From positions 40,469,210-40,533,209 of the forward strand of contig NC_030821.1 of NCBI RefSeq assembly GCF_001704415.2: a DNA stretch of 64,000 nucleotides, written 5' to 3'. The notes beneath the pieces were generated by a model. The model ran no database searches and was not told the origin of the DNA. It saw nothing but the letters and a program-made list of their open reading frames with translations. Made by a program: the position numbers and the translations under genes. Below are positions 1-11,258 of this stretch, piece by piece. The first letter of the stretch is position 1; each line of letters opens with the position of its first letter. This DNA is from Capra hircus. Lineage: Eukaryota > Chordata > Mammalia > Artiodactyla > Bovidae.

Positions 1-565
1 TAAAAAAAATATTCCACAAGATCTGTCATTTAAATCTGCTCCTGGGACAGATTACAAACTATAAAAGATCTAGGAAGAAAATTTGAAATGCAAGGAAATG
101 TGGAGAAAGACACAAAGCATGTGGCAGAAAAACTCCAAGGGTTTGAATGCTCAGTAAAAACACCCCGAAGATTGCCTCTTTTTAGCATGCTTTTGATCTG
201 GAAAGTTAAACTGTATCTCTCACCTGATAACATATTTTGAAAAGAAATTGCAGCATCTACTGGTTTGGGTAAAGGTGGAAAGAGTCATGGGAGTGGGCCC
301 TGCCCACTTTATCCTACTTTTAGGTATGGATGAAATGCAAAAGAAGGTAAGACAAAGAAAAAGCAGCACTCCATGCATAATAAACAGGCACAGTGTCTGT
401 CACCAGAAACACTACCCACAAGCTACAAATAATGCTTTTATTTGAGGAAACTTTAGAACAATGTCCGCTTCCCATTGTTTTCCACCTCTGCTATCTTTGG
501 TAACTTTTAAAAGTGAAAAAGACAACTGCAATTGAACAGAAAAGGAAAACTGCCATGTACTTTAA

Positions 566-567
<2 letters not shown>
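1..567. other. Unique AT-rich sequence, no gene recognised
   Basis: I see no repeat family and no convincing coding frame here. The short open frames have no recognisable domain and no splice-site or codon context. It ends at a CA microsatellite. Confidence 0.5.

Positions 568-597
<30 letters not shown>
568..597. repeat. (CA)n microsatellite, about 15 units
   Basis: An uninterrupted AC/CA dinucleotide run, seen directly. Uninterrupted runs of this length are usually length-polymorphic in mammals, so it is a candidate marker. The run of valines and cysteines in the antisense frame across it is an artefact of the repeat. Confidence 0.97.
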
Positions 598-599
<2 letters not shown>

Positions 600-681
600 T
601 CAAAACACACTTTGACATCAAAAAACAATTGTTCAAGTGTTCTTTTGACTTTGGCCCATATTGAGACTGAAATTTGTGGCA

Positions 682-925
682 TGGTGTATTGAAAGAGCAT
701 ATGCTCTGGAAATTGAAAGGCTTGGGTTTAATTCTGGTTTAGCTACCGCAACTGTCGTAGTCTGAGTCTCAATTTCTTCACCTGAAAAATGGAAAGAGTT
801 ATCATATAGAATTTATAGGATAGCTTCTTGGCCTTTTGGCTAAGATCAAGTGTAGAATTTATGGGAAGTTACTGAAAATGTTATAAAGTAAATGCAGTAC
901 AACACCTGGTTTGGCTAATAAAGCA
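682..925 (+). mobile_element. MIR SINE, interrupted by a U2 snRNA fragment
   Basis: The order of elements matches MIR in the forward sense: an 'agagcatatgctctgg' head, a 'ttgggtttaattctgg' box-B-like segment, a 'ctcaatttcttcacctg' core followed by AAAATGG, then an 'acacctggtttggctaataaag' tail resembling the MIR 3' part. A 46-base insertion (U2 fragment plus one copy of the duplicated target) breaks it between core and tail. MIR elements predate placental mammals, so the U2 insertion is younger than the MIR. Confidence 0.65.
820..855 (+). pseudogene. RNU2: Truncated U2 snRNA retrocopy (5' 36 nt only)
   Basis: These bases match the first 36 nucleotides of U2 spliceosomal RNA with two differences (C to A at RNA position 3, C to T at position 10), including the TTTTGGCTAAGATCAAGTGT segment that forms the branch-point-proximal 5' region. 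The Sm site and stem-loops III-IV are absent, so it cannot make functional U2. It is flanked by a 14-base direct repeat (807-820 and 853-866, one mismatch), the signature of an L1-mediated insertion. No poly(A) is present, as in the known class of 3'-truncated snRNA pseudogenes. The repeat overlaps the ends of the U2 match by a few bases, so the exact edges are ambiguous. Confidence 0.88.
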
Positions 926-1103
926 ATTTTCTCTTTAATATTTTTAAGGCCTATTATTAATTATATTGTATTGTTTATAATTATTTAATATTATAGTTAA
1001 AATTTTTGAGGACTATCAATATTTTGACTGTGGTGGTATTGGGTTATTATTAATGAAATCAGAAATTATATTCAGAATTACCAAATATTATTCTTCTCTG
1101 TGA

Positions 1104-1220
1104 ACAGAGGATGAGATGGTTGAATGGCATCACTGACTCAGTGGATATGAGTTTGAGCAAACTCTGGGAGGTAACGAAAGACGGGTCACAAAGAGTTGGA
1201 CACGACTGAGTAACTGAATA
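1104..1220 (+). mobile_element. BovB LINE, 3'-terminal fragment
   Basis: Matches the last ~115 bases of BovB: the AGAGGATGAGATGG segment, the GGATGGCATCACTGACTC-like block and the terminal 'gttggacacgactgag' end. It encodes only the extreme C-terminus of the BovB protein. A reverse-oriented Bov-tA follows directly. Confidence 0.85.
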
Positions 1221-1228
1221 GCAACAGC

Positions 1229-1457
1229 AGCTCTGTGTGTGTGCTCAGCTGCTCAATTGTGTTCAACTCTTTGTGATCCCACGGACTGTAGCCTACTAGG
1301 CCCCTCTGACCCAGGAATTTTTCAGATAAGAATACTGGAGAAGGTGGCCATTGCCTACTCCAGGGAATCTTCCTGACCCAGGAACTGAACCTGCATCACT
1401 TGTTGCCTTCTGCATTGGCAGGTGGATTCTTTACCACTGTGCTACTTGGGAAGCCCC
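1229..1457 (-). mobile_element. Bov-tA SINE (reverse)
   Basis: Read on the minus strand this begins with the tRNA-Glu-derived head ('gggcttcccaagtagcac') and ends with the BovB-related tail that gives 'ctcaattgtgttcaactc' on the plus strand. Bov-tA is a ruminant tRNA/BovB hybrid SINE mobilised by BovB. The 61-residue plus-strand open frame over it is a by-product. Confidence 0.9.
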
Positions 1458-3116
1458 CATAATATTCTTGATCTTAGCAAAAGCAAAGAATAGATACTAT
1501 TCCTCTATTATGTGCAAGAAAAGCTTTTATAAGCAAAGGCAAGCATGACTAGTTAGAATATTCTAATTTTCTTCAGAAGAACAGAAAAAATATTCCACAA
1601 GAGAAGAGTCAGTGCAAAATCTCTTTTCTTCCCCCTTTGTTTTTAATTATTTATTTTATCATTAACACTTTCTTATAATTTAAAATTTGGTTAAGGAGTC
1701 TGAAGTATATTTATGGTTGGACAAAAGGTCAAAAGCAGGAAGAATACAACTACGAAATACTAGAAATATTGTCATATACTGCAATGATTATTTTGACAAC
1801 TTGAGTACTGAAAGTAATTATCCCTTTTAAGACAAGAAGTAGCTAATTTAAAATTAACTGTAAACATATGAATATATGTGACAGATAATTGGCTTATGTT
1901 AAATATGGAAACTATGTGCAATTGTGAAGAAGTAATAGCAATGAGGTTAGAACTGTCCTGGAGTGTAATACTGAGCAGGAAAATCCATTCAAAACAACAA
2001 AAAAAGGCAATTCCAATAAGAGTTAAAGTAATTTAAACATTTATGATAAAAAAGTACTAAGTGAGACAAACTATTTAAGCATCAGAACAGCTAACTGTAC
2101 TAGAGACATATAAATGGTTCACACATTAAGTGTATTTCTCAGAATATCACAAAAGGAATCCATTTCAATGATAGAACAAAATAAACATCATCTGAAATTA
2201 TGTGAATTTTACACATACCCAGGAAAGGCAGTATAATACAGATATACAAAGTAATTTGTAACTGAAACTGGCACAATATTTGCAAAGATAAAACTATGAA
2301 GACAGAAAAAGGACACTGCTATGCTTGGTATGTGATTATATTATGCAGATAACTTTTACAGCATTTTCTATTTGTTTAAAAAATCATGAGGGACAAGAAA
2401 AAAATTACTGCTGCAGAATGAAATGCAGTCTCTTCTGTAGTTGTTATACTTAAAAAATCTAGTACTTGCTGGGTATTGCACAGAACTGAAGTTTCTAAAA
2501 ATCAGATTCTGTTGTTAATTAGCTATTCCTTTCAAAGGACAAAGCAAGGCCAAGGGAGATTTTACACTTAATGTAGGAGCTTGGCTCAAAGTCCCAGGAA
2601 AGAATGCCAGTGAACGTGACTGGACTGATATATGGGCTAAACATGAAAAAAGCACAATGGAAGAGTAGTATGTGCATTTTTATGTTTATGTGTATATGTG
2701 GGTAGGGGAAATGAGACAGGGAGAGACAGAGATGTAATGAAGACAAAGAGAAACAGAGAGAGAGAAAGAGGCAGCAAGGGAGTTGTTTTTTATATTTACC
2801 CATTTGCCCACAAAAACGTGTATTCCAGGCTTCCTTCCTTCACCACTTTTCTAGGAGTTGGGATCTGCAAAATACAGGCATACTAAGACCTTAGCTGTAT
2901 GATTTAACTAAATATTCTTGTGATTAAACATAGTAATTCTTCCTTTACAGAATAAGGCTAGAAAGGAATAGGAGAGAAGACTGAACTCCTTCAAGAGGTC
3001 AACAGGTAAATTTCTCAATTCTGTTTACAAATGAAGAAGCCAACAGAAATCTGCAAATTTACATTTGCTTTTCTATTACAGCCAGAATAGTAAAAAACTG
3101 CAAATATTTATTATAA
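1458..3116. other. Unique AT-rich sequence
   Basis: No family is recognised. The only structure I note is a purine-rich (G+A) tract at about 2700-2780 containing AGAGAGAGA runs; the arginine/glutamate-rich and serine/leucine-rich open frames across it are consequences of that composition. Confidence 0.5.
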
Positions 3117-3252
3117 TGCTTATGTCCCCACCCAACCAAATTCATATGCTGAAATCTAATCCTCAATATATTTGGAGGTGGGGTTTTGGGGAGGGGTAAT
3201 TAGATCACAGGGATGAAGCCCTTATGAACGGAATTAGTGCCCTTATAAGAAA
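3117..3252 (+). mobile_element. MLT1-type MaLR LTR, 5' part
   Basis: The blocks 'aaattcatatgctgaaat', 'tttggaggtgggg', 'attagtgcccttataagaa' follow the order of an MLT1 LTR (ERVL-MaLR, an ancient non-coding retrovirus-like family). It stops exactly where a BovB begins and resumes at 5485, so the LTR was split by that insertion. Confidence 0.82.
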
Positions 3253-5484
3253 CATGGACATCATCAGATGGTCAATACTAAAATCTTTGCAGCCAAAAAT
3301 GGAGAAGCTCTATACAGTCAGCAAAAAAAGACTGGGAGCTGACTGTGGCTCAGATCATGAACCCCTTATTGCCAAATTCAGACTTAAATTAAAGAAAGTA
3401 GTGAAAATCACTAGGCCATTCAGGTATGACCTAAATCAAAACCCTTATGATTATACAGTGGAAGTCAGAAATAAATTTAAGGGATTACATCTGATAGACA
3501 GAGTGCCTGAAGAACTATGGATGGAAATTTGTGACATTGTACAGGAGGCAAGGATCAATACCATCCCAAGAAAAAGAAATGCAAAAAGGCAAAATGGTTG
3601 TCTGAGGAGGACTTACAACAAACTGTAAAAAGAAGAGAAGCTAAAGAAAAAGGAGAAAAGGAAAGATATACCCATTTAAATGAAGAGTTTCAAAGAATAG
3701 CAAAGAGAGATAAGAAAGCCTTCCTCAGTGATCAGTGCAAAGAAATAAAGGAAAACAATAGAATGGGAAAGACTAGAGATCTTGTCAAGAAAATTAGAGA
3801 TACCAATGGAACATCTCATGCAAAGATGGGCTCAATAAAGGACAGAAATGGTACTGACCTAACAGAAGCAGAAGATACTAAGAAGAGGTGGAAAGAATAC
3901 ACAGAAGAACTATACAGAAAGGGTCTTCACGACCCAGATAATCATGATGGTGTCATCACTCACCTAGAGCCAGACTTCCTAAGTGGGCCTTAGGAAGCAT
4001 CACTATGAACAAAACTAGTAGAGGTGATGGAATTCCAGTTGAGCGGTTTCAAATCCTAAAAGATGATGGTGTGAAAGTGCTGCACTCAATATGCCAACAA
4101 ATTTGGAAAACTCAGCAGTGCCCACAGGACTGGAAAAGGTCAGTTTTCAATCCAATCCCAAAGAAAGGCAATGCCAAAGAATGCTCAAACTACCGCACAA
4201 TTGCACTCATCTCACACAGTAGAAAAGTAATGCTCAAAATTACTTGTTGAAGCTCAAGTCACACTTCAACAGTATATGAACCATGAACTTCCAGATGTTC
4301 AAGCTAGATTTAGAAAAGGCAGAGGAACCAGAGATCAAATTGCCAACATCCGTTGTACCATTGAAAAAGCAAGAGAGTTACAGAAAAACATTTATTTCTG
4401 CTTTATTGATTAAGCCAAAACCTTTGACTGTGTGGATCACAATAAACTGTGGAAAATTCTTCAAGAGATGGGACTATCAGACCACCTGATCTGCCTACTG
4501 AGAACTCTGTATGCAGGTCAAGAATCAAGCTAGAACTGGACATGGAACAACATACTGGTTCCAAATAGAAAAAGAGTATGTCAAGGCTGAGTGTTGTCAC
4601 CCTGTTTATTTAACTTATATGCAGAGTACATCTTGAGAAATGCTGAACTGGATGAAGCACAAGCTGTAATCAAGATTGTGGGAGAAATATCAATAACCTC
4701 AGATATGCAGATGACAACACCCTTATGGCAGAAAGCAAAGAAATAAAGAGCCTCTTGATGAAACAGAAAGAGGAGAGTGAAAAAGCTGGCTTAAAACTCA
4801 GCATTCAGAAAACTAGGATCATGGCATCTGGGCCAATCACTTCATGGCAAACAGATGGGGAAACGGCAGAAACAATTTATTTTCTTGGAAACAGACTTTA
4901 TTTTCTTGGGCTCCAAAATCACTGCAGATGGTGACTGCAGCCATGAAATTAAAAGACGCTTGCTCCTTGGAAGGAAAGCTATGACTAACCCAGACAGCAA
5001 ATTAAAAGGCAGAGACATTACTTTGCCAACAAAGATCCATCTAGTCAAAGCTGTTTTTCCAGTAGTCATGTATGGATGTGAGGGTTGGACTATAAAGAAA
5101 GCTGAGCCAAAGAATTGATGCTTTTGAACTGTGGTGTTGGAGAAGACTCTTGAGAGTCCCTTGGACTGCAAGGAGATCCAACCTGTCCATCCTAAAGGAA
5201 GTCAGTCCTGAATATTCATTGGAAGGACTGATGCCAAAGCTGAACCTTCAATACTTTGGCTACCTGATGCGAAGAGCTGACTCATTTGAAAAGAACTTGA
5301 TGCTGGGAAAGATTGAAGGCGGGAAGAGAAGGGGACGACAGAGGATGAGATGTCTGGATGGCATCACTGACTCCATGGACATGAGTTTGAGTAAACTCCG
5401 GGAGTTGTTGATGGACAGGGAGGCCTGGCATGCTGCAGTCCATGGGGTCACAAAGTGTTGGACACGACTGGTGACGAACTGAAC
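3253..5484 (+). mobile_element. BovB LINE, 2.2 kb, inserted in an MLT1 LTR
   Basis: A 5'-truncated BovB (RTE-clade LINE, whose single protein carries an AP-type endonuclease and a reverse transcriptase). It runs from the end of the endonuclease region (around 3300) through the RT palm to the C-terminal region ending 'gacacgactggtgacg'. It is dead: the frame is broken several times (near 3600, 3990, 4250), the conserved FIDYAKAFDCVDH palm motif has its Tyr codon changed to TAA at about 4410, and the YADD region near 4690-4720 is frameshifted. A 7-base repeat TAAGAAA at 3246-3252 and 5485-5491 is the probable target-site duplication. The 'KEIKSLLM' and 'SPEYSLEGL' variants place it with the reverse copy at 15406-17126. 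Confidence 0.95.
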
Positions 5485-5702
5485 TAAGAAAAGTTCAGAG
5501 AGCTAGCTAAATATCTTTTTGCCTTGTGAGGGCACAGAGAGAAGTTGGCTGTCTGCAAACTGGTAAGGGTTCTCATCAGGAATCCTATTATGCTGGTACT
5601 TGTGTTGGGCTTCCAGCCTCCAGAGCTGTAAGAAATAAATTTCTGTTTTTTATGAAGCACTCAGTCTATGGTACTTTGTTATAGTAGCCCAAACTAAGGC
5701 AA
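5485..5702 (+). mobile_element. MLT1-type MaLR LTR, 3' part
   Basis: Continues the LTR broken at 3252: 'ccttgtgagggcacagagag', 'ttccagcctccagagctgta', AATAAATTTCTGTT and 'agtctatggtactttgttat' in consensus order. AATAAA at about 5634 is the ancestral LTR polyadenylation signal. No internal viral sequence is attached, so it looks like a solitary LTR. Confidence 0.85.
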
Positions 5703-6499
5703 TTCTTATTCAAAACTGGCCTTATATATAAGATTTCAATTATTAATATATATGGATTTATATATATGTATCTGTGGAAATAGAATACACTGTTTATCAA
5801 AGTATAAATTTCTGGAAGCTTTATTCAGCACTTTATTACATGTCTATAATGTTAGATACTAATTTAGACCTGGGATGATATTGGAAGATAATTCTCCATG
5901 AGTCTTGTGTTTCCGCATGTCTTACCAGTGGAGGCACTGAGAGATTTTGTTCTGGATTATCTCTTCAAGAATGTTTGTATAGCAAATAGCCTTGGAAGAT
6001 AGATAGTGCTTCCCTCCAGAACAGAAGGAAGGTTTGTTGTATAATCAAAGTAAAGTTTCTCTCTGGGGCAAAGGGCAGATTTGCTGGCATCCTATTGTAG
6101 AAGACTTTAATTGGTCTTGAAGTTCCTCATTTGAGATGCAAATTTACCATATATACATCATCTACACTGCCCACACTGTGTTGTTCCTGTGGAATTTCAG
6201 AGGCAAGTGGAATTGATAAGAACATGAGCTTATGCTTCTTTCTGTGCAGTGAGTAACAGAGTTCAGTGTCTTTGAACCAGGAATCTGTGTCTTCTGTAAC
6301 CCTCCACAAAACTGTGACAGGTTAACTTGTTAAATAGCAGAAAGGACAAAATCTCAGATATTTCACAATTAATAACAATAGAATAAACAAGACAGTGCCC
6401 CTTTTCCTATAGCTTAAATTCTAATTGGAAGTTGATACTTCTAATTGGAAGTTGATTATCAACAAAAGCAAATAATCAGTGATTTCACTTCACTTGAAA
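5703..6499. other. Unique sequence with a short tandem duplication
   Basis: No family or gene is recognised. At 6419-6456 an 18-base unit (TTCTAATTGGAAGTTGAT) occurs twice with a period of 20, seen directly. The 60-residue antisense open frame at 6127-6309 has no recognisable domain. Confidence 0.5.
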
Positions 6500-6504
6500 A
6501 ATCA

Positions 6505-6554
6505 CTTGACGTGCTGTCACTTAATTGTATCTGACTCTGCAAACCTATGAACTG
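6505..6554 (-). mobile_element. Bov-tA SINE (reverse), tail half split by BovB
   Basis: The bases 'cacttaattgtatctgactc' and 'tatgaactg' match the BovB-like tail of a reverse-oriented Bov-tA. The rest of the same SINE lies beyond the BovB at 8790, so the SINE was in place before the BovB inserted. Confidence 0.65.
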
Positions 6555-7160
6555 TTCAGTTCAGTTCAATCGCTCAGTCGTGTCCGACTCTTTGCGACCC
6601 CATGAATCGCAGCACGCCAGGCCTCCCTGTCCATCACCAACTCCCGGAGTTCACTCAGACTCACGGCCATTGAGTCCGTGATGCCATCCAGCCATCTCAT
6701 CCTCAGTCGTCCCCTTCTCCTTCTGACCCCAATCCCTCCCAGCATCAGAGTCTTTTCCAATGAGTCAACTCTTTGCATGAGGTGGCCAAAGTATTGGAGT
6801 TTCAGCTTTAGCATCATTCCTTTCCAAGAAATCCCAGGGTTGATCTCCTTCAGAATGGACTGGTTGGATCTCCTTGCAGTCCAAGGGACTCTCAAGAGTC
6901 TTCTCCAACACCACAGTTCAAAAGCATCAATTCTTCGGCGCTCAGCCTTCTTCACAGTCCAACTCTCACATCCATACATGACCACAGGAAAAACCATAGC
7001 CTTGACTAGACGGACCTTTGTTGGCTAAGTAATGTCTCTGGTTTTGAATATACTATCTAGATTGGTAATAACTTTTCTTCTAAGGAGTAAGTGTCTTTTA
7101 ATTTCATGGCTGCAGTCACCATCTGCAGTGATTTTGGAGCCCCCAAAAATAAAGTCTGAC
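6555..7160 (-). mobile_element. BovB LINE, 3' part of a 5'-inverted copy
   Basis: The last ~600 bases of BovB on the minus strand; the clean 143-residue reverse frame at 6566-6997 is the C-terminal region after the RT palm. It abuts head-to-head with the remainder of the same element at 7161-8789 on the plus strand. Together they form one insertion with an inverted 5' part. A 9-base repeat (6546-6554 and 8790-8798, one mismatch) bounds the whole unit. Confidence 0.93.
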
Positions 7161-8789
7161 CGAAATCAGATTGATTATATTCTTTGCAGCCAAAGATGGA
7201 GACGCTCTATACAGTCAACAAAAACAAGACCAGGAGCTGACTGTGGCTCAGAGCATGAACTCCTTAGTACCAAATTCAGACTTAAATTGAAGAAAGTAGG
7301 GAAAACCGCTAGACCATTCAGGTATGACCTAAATCAAATCCCTTATGATTAGACAGTGGAAGTGAGAAATAGATTTAAGGGTCTAGATCTGGTAGATAGG
7401 GTGCCTGATGAACTATGGAATGAGGTTCGTGACATCGTACAGGAGAGAGGGATCAAGATCATCCCCATGGAAAAGAAATGCAAAAAAGCAAAATGGCTGT
7501 CTGGGGAGGCCTTACAAATAGCTGTGAAAAGAAGAGAGGTGAAAAGCAAAGGAGAAAAGGAAAGATATAAGCATCTGAATGCAGAGTTCCAAAGAATAGC
7601 AAGAAGAGATAAGAATGCCTTCTTCAGTGATCAATGGAAAGAAATAGAGGAAAAGAACAGAATGGGAAAGACTAGAGATCTCTTCAAGAAAATTAGAGAT
7701 ACCAAGGGAACATTTCATGCAAAATGGGCACACTAAAGGACAGAAATGGTATGGACCTAACAGAAGCAGAAGATATTCAGAAGAGGCGGCAAGAATACAT
7801 GGAAGAACTGTACAAAAAAGATCTTCACGACCCAGATAGTCATGATGATGTGATCACTAATCTAGAGCCAGACATCTTGGAATGCGAAGTCAAGTGGGCC
7901 TTAGAAAGCAACACTATGAACAAGGCTAGTGGAGGTGATGGAATTCCAGTAGAGCTGTTTCAAATCCTGAAAGATGATGCTGTGAAAGTGCTGCACTCAA
8001 TATGCCAGCACATTTGGAAAACTCAGCAGTGGCCACAGGACTGGAAAAGGTCAGTTTTCATTCCAATTCCAAACAAAGGCAATGCAAAAGAATGCTCAAA
8101 CTACCACACAATTGCACTCATTTCACATGCTCGTAAAGTAATGTTCAAGATTCTGCAAGCCAGGCTTCAGCAATACATGAACCGCAAACTCCCTGATGTT
8201 CAAGCTGGTTTTAGAAAAGGCAGAGGAACCAGAGATCAAATTGCCAACATCCGCTGGATCATGGAAAAAGCAAGAGAGTTCCAGAAAAACATCTATTTCT
8301 GCTTTATTGACTATGCCAAAGCCTTTGACTGTGTGGATCACAATAAACTGTGGAAAATTCTGAGAGATGGAAATATCAGACCACGTAACCTATCTCTTGA
8401 GAAATCTGTATGCAGGTCAGGAAGCAACAGTTAGAACTGGACATGGAACAACAGACTGGTTCCAAATAGGAAAAGGAGTACGTCAAGGCTGTATATTGTC
8501 ACCCTGCTTATTTAACTTATATGCAGAGTACATCATGAGAAACGCTGGGCTGGAAGAAACACAAGCTGGAATCAAGATTGCCAGGAGAAATCTCAATAAC
8601 CTCAGATATGCAGATGACACCACCCTTATGGCAGAAAGTGAAGAGGAACTAAAAAGCCTCTTGATGAAAGTGAAAGAGGAGAGTGAAAAAGTTGGCTTAA
8701 AGCTCAACATTCAGAAAACGAGGATCATGGCATCTGGTCCCATCACCACATGGGAAATAGATGGGGAAACAGTGGAAACAGTGTCAGAC
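7161..8789 (+). mobile_element. BovB LINE, inverted 5' part of the same copy
   Basis: Continues the BovB of 6555-7160 in opposite orientation, from the endonuclease end to the segment GTCAGACT. The same eight bases start the 3' part (7153-7160 on the minus strand), so the two parts overlap by 8 bases in consensus terms. The RT palm motifs FIDYAKAFDCVDH (about 8306-8344), 'GVRQGCILSPCLFNLYAEY' (about 8476-8532) and YADD (about 8606-8617) are all intact, but the frame is broken by a stop near 7350 and by frameshifts near 7725 and 8370. It cannot encode an active protein. Confidence 0.94.
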
Positions 8790-8972
8790 TATGAAGTGCA
8801 GCCAGCCGAACTACTCTGTCCATGGTATTTCGCAGGCAAGAGTATTGGAGTGGGTTGCCGTTTCCTCCTCTAGAGGATCTTCCCAACCCAGAGATCCGAT
8901 TTATGTCTCTTGCATCTGCTGCATTTCAGGCGAGTTTTATTTACCACTGAGCCATTCAGGAAGCCCACTGAA
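8790..8972 (-). mobile_element. Bov-tA SINE (reverse), head half
   Basis: Continues the SINE broken at 6554: 'gcaagagtattggagtgggt', 'gaggatcttcccaaccc', and the tRNA-like head ending 'gagccattcaggaagccc'. A copy of the duplicated target lies at 8790-8798. Confidence 0.85.
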
Positions 8973-9212
8973 CAGATAACTGCTTTAAAAAACATAAAGC
9001 AGGTAACATTTGACTTCTGGAATGACAGAATAAGGGCCTCCAAATATCTATTCCTCCACAGAAGTAATGAGAACACTGGCAAAAACTATCAAAATTAGTA
9101 TTTTCAGAATTCTGAAAATTAACCAATGTTTTGCAACCATCTAGGAAGTTATTATTCAAGAAAAATGGTTGAATCTTGATACGAACAGCAAGACTTTAGG
9201 GTTTTAACTTGT

Positions 9213-9473
9213 CTTACGGAGAAGGCAATGACACTCCACTCCAGTACTCTTGCCTGGCAAATCCCATGGATGGAGGATCGTGGTAGGCTGCAGTCCATGG
9301 GGTTGCTAAGAGTCGGATACGACTGAGCATCTTCACTTTCACGCATTGGAGAAGGAAATGGCGACCCACTCCAGCGTTCTTGCCTGGAGAATCCCAGGGA
9401 TGGGGGAGCCTGGTGGGCTGCAGTCCATGGAGTTGCACAGAGTCGGACATGACTGAAGCGACTTAGCTTAGCA
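9213..9473 (+). mobile_element. BOV-A2 dimeric SINE
   Basis: Two Bov-A monomers in tandem: 9213-9335 ('ggagaaggcaatgacactcc' to 'gactgagcatcttcacttt') and 9346-9473 ('ggagaaggaaatggcgaccc' to 'gactgaagcgacttagc'), with a short linker. This is the ruminant-specific BOV-A2 (ART2A) structure, which has no tRNA head. The 112- and 78-residue reverse open frames over it are by-products. Confidence 0.94.
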
Positions 9474-10899
9474 ACTTGTCTTAACTCCATGTGCCTCCCC
9501 TTAACTCTATGGTAGTCTTAGAACAGCCTCACAGCAATATAGCTGTGAAAGCCACCAATCTAACAGCAACTGGAGGGAGCAGAATCAGTTTGAAGTATCC
9601 CAAAATCTCCCCACATGTGGATTATTATATCTGATTTATCTGGCAGGTCTCTGAAAAGCTGTTCTCCTTTCTTGATTTAATCTGACAGAGTCTTTACCTT
9701 ATATGAGCAGTCAATCCACAAGGCAATTTTCAAGGAAAATGAGTGATGATTGTTTAATTTTAATCTATCTGAAGTAACATTATTGGCTGGGACTAATAAG
9801 TTTACCAAAAAACTTGTAAGAAAAACTGGAGAAAAAGATGTCAGTATGTTATTGGAAGGGGGAATCACTTCCAGAGCCTGAATGGGATCTTACCTAATCT
9901 ATGGAAATGGCTTGTCCAAGGAAACACACATGTTGACAAAATTAGAGACTTTGTTGGAAACGGATACCCAGGTAGACAGCAGTAGGGTAAGGGAATCCAG
10001 GAGAATGCTCTGCCATGTGGCTCAGCCTCGGGTTTTCTGTTAATTGGGTTAGTTTTCGGTTGTCTCTGGCTAATTATCATGCTTGGCCCGGAGTCTAACT
10101 CAAAGGTCATTCCTGGTGGCACATGAACCCCAACCGGAACGGATTCCTGCATGAATTGATCTGGAATCAAGGTTGGTTATCTCCTCTCTCTTTGGCCCCT
10201 GCTGAATTGTCCAAGTTAGTTTTCAGTGGTAGCACCATGTTCCTTATGGGGACCTCCTGTTGTGAGACAACACAGGCAAGTGGATCTGGCCAAAGTGCAT
10301 GGTTTTGGTCAACAGTCACCTAACAGCTAGAGGCCTTGAAAAACTTCAGCTTATTCTGGAATATTAGAAGATCATGCAACAGGCTGTGTGCTCAAAGGCT
10401 GTGTACATGCCTGGGAAAGGCCCCAGAAGCTCTCCTTTTAACTGACCTGGGAATGTTTCCAAAGCGAAAGTGAAGTCTAAGTTGGAGTTAGAAAGTGTCT
10501 GCCTAAGAGGTAAAGGTATGCCCATACACATAGAGAGACCTTTGGCAAAAGTTGGGAAATTTAAAGAAATCTCTTTAATAATTAACTGACAATTAAGTTA
10601 ATTGAGCAGTGACTTTAGTGATTGCACAGGAAAATAATATATGTGTCATGGGACTAGTACAGGATATCACTCAAAAATAAATATCTGTGACAATAAATGG
10701 TGATTGGAGGTTATGGTTAAGCTTGTTTTACTATGTTATTGTTTTGTTGTAATTATTGCTATTATGATGATGATTATTGCTTTTCTTATTCTCCTCCTCT
10801 GTCTTCTTACTTTCTTCTTTTTATTTTATTATTATGTCTTCAAGAGACAGAGTATATATATGGAGATACTGTATCAGGACCTGTCAGCTATACATATTT
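9474..10899. other. Unassigned sequence, less AT-rich block at 9.9-10.35 kb
   Basis: No repeat or gene is recognised with confidence. The block at about 9880-10330 is visibly less AT-rich than its surroundings and carries a 101-residue reverse open frame (9865-10170) rich in Pro. It could be decayed retroviral or LTR sequence, but I cannot name it. The low-complexity 10740-10830 stretch gives leucine/phenylalanine-rich frames only. Confidence 0.4.
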
Positions 10900-10929
10900 T
10901 TAAAACAGAATTTCTGCCTATTTCTTTTT

Positions 10930-11258
10930 AAGCATTTATTTTTAACTAAAAAAAATGCACTCACATTGTACACACATCAGACATTTTAAACTATAGTGAA
11001 TATATTTCTCTTTTGCTCCCTGTCACTGCCCAATTAATTTCTATCCTATTCCTCTAACAGGTAACTCTTGTTTTATTTGTTTTTTACTTCCTACAGACTT
11101 TATATACATTTTTAAAATGTGTATATATGCCAAAGCAAGTATCTATTTTTTATCTCCCCTTTTAAACAGAAATCCTAAATATTTTATTGGGTATTATATA
11201 CTTTGTGTTTTCACTTGCTATATTTTGAGATATTTCCTTATAAGTATATAAAAGTTTG
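10930..11258 (-). mobile_element. Old L1 3' region (reverse), left piece
   Basis: The plus strand reads like the reverse complement of an ancient L1 3' UTR: 'aacaggtaactcttgtttta', 'ctacagactttatatacat' and 'tatattttgagatatttcc' in order. It continues after the SINE at 11259-11481. Assignment rests on memory of the family and is moderate. Confidence 0.45.

Noticed and set aside
9865..10170. 101-residue reverse open frame in a less AT-rich block, possibly retroviral
   Set aside because: I could not match it to a retroviral domain or find flanking LTRs or priming sites, so I left it unassigned.
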